Assembly: GCA_031268335.1 (NCBI GenBank)
Contig: JAIRXG010000011.1
Location: 89,290-153,289 of the forward strand
Length of the DNA stretch: 64,000 bases
From: Campylobacteraceae bacterium
GTDB taxonomy: Bacteria > Campylobacterota > Campylobacteria > Campylobacterales > Campylobacteraceae
Reading direction: 5' to 3'
Shown here piece after piece: positions 63,629 through 64,000 of the stretch. The notes beneath the pieces are model-generated. The model was not told where the DNA came from and did not search any database. It saw nothing but the letters and a program-made list of their open reading frames with translations. A program made the position numbers and the translations under genes. Every line of letters begins with the position of its first letter. Position 1 is the first letter of the stretch.

Positions 63629-64000
63629 GTGATAATCATACAAATTTTTGGTAAAAAATCGGCAATCTTTTTGCCTACTACTATAAACTCAAATCTCATT
63701 AGGCGAGGTATACAATATGCTAAAATGAGAAAAACACCCTTTTTGATAGATTGCTATGATGATGATTTGGATGATAATGGTGTAATGAATGACGGCGAAG
63801 TAGCCAAACTATGTGAGATAGCAAAATACTACGATATGCCCATTCTTTTTCAAACGCTCTCTGTCAAACGCTCGATTGAACCTTACAAAAGAGGCGAAAA
63901 AAGCAATAAAATCCTATGCCGAAGTATCTATACATCACTTGCTTAAAAATGATAAGAGTTGCGATGATTTTAACACTCATGCAAAAATTAAGCCGCCCTT
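63629..64000 (+). pseudogene. dihydroorotase-like gene remnant, N-terminus missing and frameshifted (cut by window edge)
   Basis: The frame from 63629 gives NLIRRGIQYAKMRKTPFLID, then DDDLDDNGVMNDGE and AKLCEIAKYYDMPILFQTLS, and ends at 63946. At the A6 run (63897-63902) removal of one A restores a second frame reading KAIKSYAEVSIHHLLKNDKS, then CDDFNTHAKIKPPL to the window edge. EVSIHHLL...AK(I/L)xPPLR is a hallmark of dihydroorotases. The first ~120 residues that should carry the HxH metal motif are absent, since ychF ends only 225 bases upstream, and a segment after NDGE also seems missing. So this is a decayed or truncated copy. Confidence 0.6.

Overview
The window is AT-rich DNA from a member of the Campylobacterota (epsilonproteobacteria), most probably the Campylobacter/Sulfurospirillum side of the Campylobacterales. 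The evidence is a tmRNA with a Campylobacter-like tag (ANNKNFAPAYAKIA), a single-chain pyruvate:flavodoxin oxidoreductase next to flavodoxin genes, a cbb3 oxidase, LuxS, an AddAB pair, and gene order. The block nifJ - HAD phosphatase - OmpA/CadF-like protein - rpsI - rplM - addA - addB - cco cluster - two-component system - TauE/SafE protein - carA - DUF507 follows the Campylobacter jejuni order as I remember it (about Cj1476c to Cj1495c). The species cannot be fixed from the sequence alone.

Layout. 0-3.6 kb is a loose region: the 5' part of a class V aminotransferase, a small secreted coiled-coil protein, a frameshifted outer-membrane beta-barrel gene, a small XRE regulator and an aldo/keto reductase. 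3.6-13.9 kb is one minus-strand operon for a complete type II secretion system in the order G-H-F-K-L-M-N-C-D-E-I-J. 14.1-18.6 kb holds ssrA (tmRNA), trpA, and a rightward panB-ruvB-perM-yhbP group. 19.1-22.6 kb is one surface-polysaccharide type gene (glycosyltransferase-like plus HAD) split by a 14-base poly-C tract; it is out of frame as assembled and looks phase-variable. 23-27 kb has luxS, a universal stress protein, a divergent second flavodoxin and a probable Fur-controlled DUF2325-hypothetical-flavodoxin operon. 27.3-30.3 kb has an unrecognised membrane protein and a sensor kinase/response regulator pair. 30.9-55 kb is the conserved Campylobacter-like block. 55.3-63.4 kb carries a small cytochrome c, folD, lepB and the tight operon rpiB-apt-trpB-dedA-pepA-ychF. 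The window closes on a decayed dihydroorotase-like fragment.

How the genes fit together. NifJ passes electrons from pyruvate to flavodoxin. The cco cluster (ccoNOQP, DUF4006, a 33-residue membrane peptide, a TPM-like protein, a FixH-like protein) makes and matures the high-affinity terminal oxidase, with periplasmic cytochromes as donors. trpA and trpB are far apart. T2SS pseudopilins would need a prepilin peptidase encoded elsewhere.

The main unusual signals are: the poly-C switch; about 34 copies of the palindrome TACATGTA, far more than composition predicts and concentrated between genes; a three-half-site operator and a 147-bp inverted-repeat element between the two flavodoxin genes; and a 33-aa gene inside the oxidase operon. 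I did not find a CRISPR array, a prophage, an intact insertion sequence, an rRNA or a complete tRNA gene.
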